From positions 1-8,115 of the forward strand of contig SLGQ01000357.1 in the NCBI GenBank assembly GCA_007136595.1: DNA of 8,115 bases, given 5' to 3'. The position numbers were made by a program, and so were the translations under genes. Position 1 is the stretch's first letter, and each line of letters opens with the position of its first letter. Below the pieces are notes generated by a model. The model did not search any database and was not told where the DNA came from. It saw only the letters and a program-made list of their open reading frames with translations. Shown piece by piece: positions 6,402 to 8,115 of this stretch. Source of the DNA: Candidatus Sumerlaeota bacterium (GTDB lineage: Bacteria; UBP6; UBA1177).

Positions 6402-6510
6402 AAAAAAAGAGAAGTAAAGTTTTTTCTCAAATTATTTTCGGGTATATGTTTTTTTCTTTTATATATTTTCTTTTTTCTTTCTCTTTCTCTCTCTGTTTCT
6501 GTTTCTGTTG
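6402..6510. other. AT-rich stretch and homopurine/homopyrimidine tract beside iterons
   Basis: From about 6402 to 6470 the DNA is almost entirely A/T with runs of T. From about 6451 to 6510 the plus strand is nearly all pyrimidine (TCTTTCTCTTTCTCTCTCTG type), and the minus strand is therefore purine-rich. This tract joins the iteron cluster at 6511-6552 to the promoter. Iterons next to an easily melted AT-rich segment and an asymmetric tract are the usual parts of a phage or plasmid origin. I see no credible gene here. Confidence 0.45.
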
Positions 6511-6552
6511 TATCGATAGGGTATAGTATAGGGTATCGATAGGGTATCGATA
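6511..6552. repeat. Intergenic iteron cluster, unit TATCGATAGGG
   Basis: Four tandem units are visible on the plus strand: TATCGATAGGG (6511-6521), TATAGTATAGGG (6522-6533, one base longer and diverged), TATCGATAGGG (6534-6544) and a terminal TATCGATA (6545-6552). The 8-bp core TATCGATA is itself a palindrome. The same unit occurs in the replication initiator gene at 1902-1912. These are likely binding sites for the initiator, giving either an origin or autoregulation of the operon downstream; a phage repressor is the alternative ligand. Confidence 0.65.
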
Positions 6553-6587
6553 AGCTTAGGTTTAATAGACTTTTGAGCTGTTTTGCC

Positions 6588-6619
6588 AAAAAAAGACGCC
6601 CCTGACTTTCATCAGGGGC
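6588..6619 (-). terminator. Rho-independent terminator of the upstream operon
   Basis: The arms 6612-6619 and 6598-6605 form a perfect 8-bp stem GCCCCTGA/TCAGGGGC with a 6-base loop. On the minus strand the stem is followed by GTC and seven T residues (6594-6588). It lies about 45 bases after the stop of the VRR-NUC gene and ends that transcription unit before the replication operon promoter. Confidence 0.88.
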
Positions 6620-6627
6620 TTTGCTGA

Positions 6628-6650
6628 TTAGTGGAGGCTTATTTCACTAA
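6628..6650. repeat. Inverted repeat carrying a plus-strand copy of the TTAGTGGAGGCTTA motif
   Basis: TTAGTG (6628-6633) and CACTAA (6645-6650) form a 6-bp inverted repeat around 11 bases. The left part, TTAGTGGAGGCTTA (6628-6641), is identical to the minus-strand leader of the helicase-loader gene, but here it faces the opposite way and no start codon follows it at a useful distance. It lies between the VRR-NUC stop and the terminator. Confidence 0.4.
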
Positions 6651-6665
6651 ACGGCAATTCACATT

Positions 6666-7085
6666 TTACACATTCTTTGGAACAAGTCCACTATTTTTTA
6701 GATAGTCCAGAAAAACATCTTTTGCTTCATCGAAACCTTTGCAGATTTCAACTCTGTAGCCTTGTGATTTTAATAGACAAATCATTTCTTTTTGTTCTTC
6801 CGTAACTTTAGAACCTTTTACTCTTTTCATTTCAATATAGAGACCGTGCCAGCCGTTGCAGGGAATCGCCAAGCAAAGATCGGGAACTCCGGCAACCATA
6901 CCTTCGCACAACATTCTGCTTCTCGATTTTCTGTCTCTAACGCCTTCGTTCGGAACAGAAAAAAGTAATTTTTCAAGTCCGTTTCTTTTAAGCAGATATC
7001 TTGCAAAAGAAACAAATTTCTGCTGTTCGTGAGTCTCCAAAGGCGGGGGCATTTTTGTTGACTGGCACTTCAAAAACATTTTCAT
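6666..7085 (-). CDS. VRR-NUC family nuclease, 139 aa
   Basis: The 139 residues carry the VRR-NUC (restriction-endonuclease-like) pattern: E20 in THEQQ, the PNEGVRDR segment (45-52), GVPDL (66-70) with the metal-ligand Asp69, WHGLYIEMK (79-87) with Glu85 and Lys87, and EEQK (96-99) before a final GYRVEIC strand. This core is shared with FAN1 and many phage-encoded stand-alone VRR-NUC proteins, which are usually small, as here. Phage members are often Holliday-junction or branched-DNA nucleases, which would suit recombination or packaging. The start overlaps the lipoprotein gene's TGA (ATGA), with GAGG about nine bases upstream; an in-frame ATG two codons later is also possible. It is the last gene before the terminator, at the boundary between the lysis-like cluster and the replication module. 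Confidence 0.88.
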   Translation of the reverse strand: MKMFLKCQSTKMPPPLETHEQQKFVSFARYLLKRNGLEKLLFSVPNEGVRDRKSRSRMLCEGMVAGVPDLCLAIPCNGWHGLYIEMKRVKGSKVTEEQKEMICLLKSQGYRVEICKGFDEAKDVFLDYLKNSGLVPKNV

Positions 7086-7387
7086 TCAATCAAAACCTCA
7101 CAATCCTGCTTAATGCTGAGCTTTTCTTTTACCGGCTTTCCGTCGCTTCCTATATCAACGGAACACCTGATCGTTTTCCCGTCCTTTTCAAAAAATCCTA
7201 CACATTCAGAATCAAGAGTAACTCCGCCTTCGGTCGTTATTCCGACATGGCAGTCAAGCAGAAATTTTTCTCCGGTTTCTTCTTCTTTAACTTCGATCTT
7301 GAAATGGTTTTCACCTTCATAAGTTACAGCCGAAGCACATCCCGCCATTATAACAGCGAGAATGATCATCAACACAATTCTTTTCAT
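7082..7387 (-). CDS. Small Cys-rich lipoprotein, 101 aa
   Basis: The N-terminus KRIVLMIILAVIMAGCAS is a signal peptide with a basic start, a hydrophobic core and a lipobox-like MAGC; lipidation would fall on Cys17. The mature part has four more cysteines (46, 62, 75, 96), enough for two disulfides, and looks beta-rich (HFKIEVKEEE, KFLLDCHVGI, IRCSVDIG). It has no transmembrane segment beyond the signal. The gene lies two places after the holin-like gene, overlaps its neighbours by ATGA junctions and has a strong AAGGAGG site. By position it might serve as an outer-membrane spanin (Rz1-like) partner or as a surface-exclusion lipoprotein. It is longer and less Pro-rich than typical Rz1, so the first reading is weak. 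The family is not recognised. Confidence 0.75.
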   Translation of the reverse strand: MKRIVLMIILAVIMAGCASAVTYEGENHFKIEVKEEETGEKFLLDCHVGITTEGGVTLDSECVGFFEKDGKTIRCSVDIGSDGKPVKEKLSIKQDCEVLIE

Positions 7388-7617
7388 TTTATCCTCCTTT
7401 CCCTGACTTCATCTTGAAGTTCAGCAATGGTTTTTTCCTGTTTTTTTGCTAATTTGCTAAGATTTTCTGCTACCTGAGTTAAGTTTTTGTTTCTTCCCTG
7501 CAGGTACTTTACAACCTTTTCCGCAGTTTTAAGAGCGTTTTTCAACTCAACAATGTTAACTGAATCAACTATCAGCTTCGGAATAGACAACAACAGGTTT
7601 GCAATAATAAGTTTCAT
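7384..7617 (-). CDS. Small coiled-coil protein, 77 aa
   Basis: The N-terminal 22 residues are hydrophobic (LIIANLLLSIPKLIVDSVNIV) but interrupted by Pro, Lys and Asp, so they may be a weak membrane anchor or an amphipathic helix. The rest (about 24-77) is a continuous charged helix with heptad-like Leu/Val spacing, as in VAENLSKLAKKQEKTIAEL. A short N-terminal anchor with a periplasmic coiled coil is the general plan of an inner-membrane spanin, and the next gene is a lipoprotein. That pairing is suggestive only, because the N-terminal segment is not a clean membrane helix. Both ends overlap neighbours by ATGA, and GGGAG precedes the start. Confidence 0.68.
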   Translation of the reverse strand: MKLIIANLLLSIPKLIVDSVNIVELKNALKTAEKVVKYLQGRNKNLTQVAENLSKLAKKQEKTIAELQDEVRERRIK

Positions 7618-7799
7618 TTTGATCTCCCGGCTAAAAGGTTTTCAAGTCTTGAAATTTCACTTAAAGCGTGGTCAAGAGCTTCTTTCATTATCAGTATTTT
7701 ACTAAGTCTATCAAGTTCGGCTTTCATTTCATGCTTATTTTTTCCCATAAGACCGTCAAAAGCTTCTATACCTTTTTTTATCTTTTCTTTAACAGTCAT
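7614..7799 (-). CDS. Small helical protein, 61 aa
   Basis: A 61-residue, entirely charged and helical protein with no membrane segment. The heptad-like run LDRLSKILIMKEALDHALSEISRLENLL suggests a coiled coil. I do not recognise the family. It is placed between the holin-like gene and another coiled-coil gene and is coupled to both by ATGA overlaps, with a purine-rich GGAAAAG site upstream. Being read in the same unbroken chain as its neighbours is the main reason to accept it as real. Confidence 0.62.
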   Translation of the reverse strand: MTVKEKIKKGIEAFDGLMGKNKHEMKAELDRLSKILIMKEALDHALSEISRLENLLAGRSK

Positions 7800-8038
7800 T
7801 TCATTTCTTTTCCAACATACCGGAAGTAAGGAACTCCAAGCTGAGCAAGAAAAGCCAGTATAAGCGAAACCCTTTCAACCGCAATCACAACATCTGGACT
7901 CTCCGCACTTACCTCTCCGAGAAATACCCCTGTCCGCAAATAAACCACTAAGGAAATCACCGTCAGTATGCTTGCCCATACTGTCCGACTTTTAAGAAGT
8001 TTGACTAAAATTTCCACAATCCCTTTTTTTTCTTTCAT
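7796..8038 (-). CDS. Holin-like small membrane protein, 80 aa
   Basis: An 80-residue protein with a basic N-terminus (MKEKKG), a first hydrophobic helix at about 19-34 (TVWASILTVISLVVYL), a short turn with Gly and acidic residues, a second helix at about 49-66 (DVVIAVERVSLILAFLAQ), and a basic end (RYVGKEMK). Size, two helices and charged ends are the plan of many phage holins, which make the membrane hole that releases the endolysin. Charged residues within the second helix (Glu55, Arg56) are unusual for a simple holin. No endolysin is seen in this window; it may lie beyond 8115. A strong GAGGAGG site and the ATGA overlap with the gene upstream support the start. Confidence 0.65.
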   Translation of the reverse strand: MKEKKGIVEILVKLLKSRTVWASILTVISLVVYLRTGVFLGEVSAESPDVVIAVERVSLILAFLAQLGVPYFRYVGKEMK

Positions 8039-8115
8039 TTCAAGACCTCCTCTATTTTTTGTTCTGACTCAACCTTCAACTTTTCAAGGTCAAGACTTTC
8101 GTGTATTGCAGGATA
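8035..8115 (-). CDS. 3' end of an unidentified gene (partial)
   Basis: An open frame enters at the window edge and ends in TGA overlapping the holin-like ATG (ATGA). The 26 visible residues, YPAIHESLDLEKLKVESEQK and then IEEVLK, look like a charged helix. The gene carries the GAGGAGG ribosome-binding site of the holin-like gene. Too little is present to name the protein. The coupling and the open frame make it a real coding end. Confidence 0.6.
   Translation of the reverse strand, partial: YPAIHESLDLEKLKVESEQKIEEVLK

Noticed and set aside
6511..6552. CRISPR array
   Set aside because: The repeat units are 11 bp and directly tandem with no spacers, and no cas gene is present. Iteron or operator repeats fit better.
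6398..6589. Minus-strand frame of 63 codons considered as a gene
   Set aside because: The start would be TTG inside the T-run of a terminator with no ribosome-binding site, and the composition follows the purine tract and iterons. It is kept only as a finding about possible gene remnants.

Overview
This window looks like part of a bacteriophage or prophage. Every convincing gene is on the minus strand, so transcription runs right to left. Genes are packed end to end, with many 4-base ATGA stop/start overlaps and strong GGAGG ribosome-binding sites. The DNA is visibly AT-rich and uses ordinary bacterial codons. A predicted lipoprotein beside a holin-like gene would suit a Gram-negative-type envelope, but nothing in the window fixes the host.

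There are two transcription units. The upstream one (8115 down to 6666) is the end of an operon. It holds the 3' end of an unknown gene, a small two-helix membrane protein (holin candidate), two short helical or coiled-coil proteins, a small Cys-rich lipoprotein, and a VRR-NUC family nuclease. It looks like a lysis or late-gene tail and ends at a clear rho-independent terminator (6588-6619).

The gap at 6325-6665 is rich in signals: the terminator, a cluster of 11-bp iteron-like repeats (unit TATCGATAGGG, 6511-6552), a one-sided purine/pyrimidine tract, a very AT-rich stretch with two operator-like inverted repeats, and a candidate promoter firing leftward.

The downstream operon (6324 down to 1) is a recombination and replication module. 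In order of transcription it holds an SbcC/Rad50-like ATPase with a zinc hook, a RecT-type annealing protein, a metallo-beta-lactamase-fold protein (possible nuclease), a small unknown protein, a helix-turn-helix protein, a phage replication initiator (lambda O analogue), a DnaC-like helicase loader (lambda P analogue), a zinc-ribbon protein, an unknown protein and a DUF2158/YodC-like protein cut by the window edge.

The most interesting point is that the initiator gene carries, in its inter-domain linker, tandem 11-bp units of the same family as those in the promoter gap, including a perfect 20-bp palindrome. This resembles lambda, where the origin lies inside gene O just ahead of gene P. It suggests two binding regions for the same protein: an intragenic origin, and a second origin or autoregulatory site at the head of the operon. 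This is inferred from repeats and layout only.
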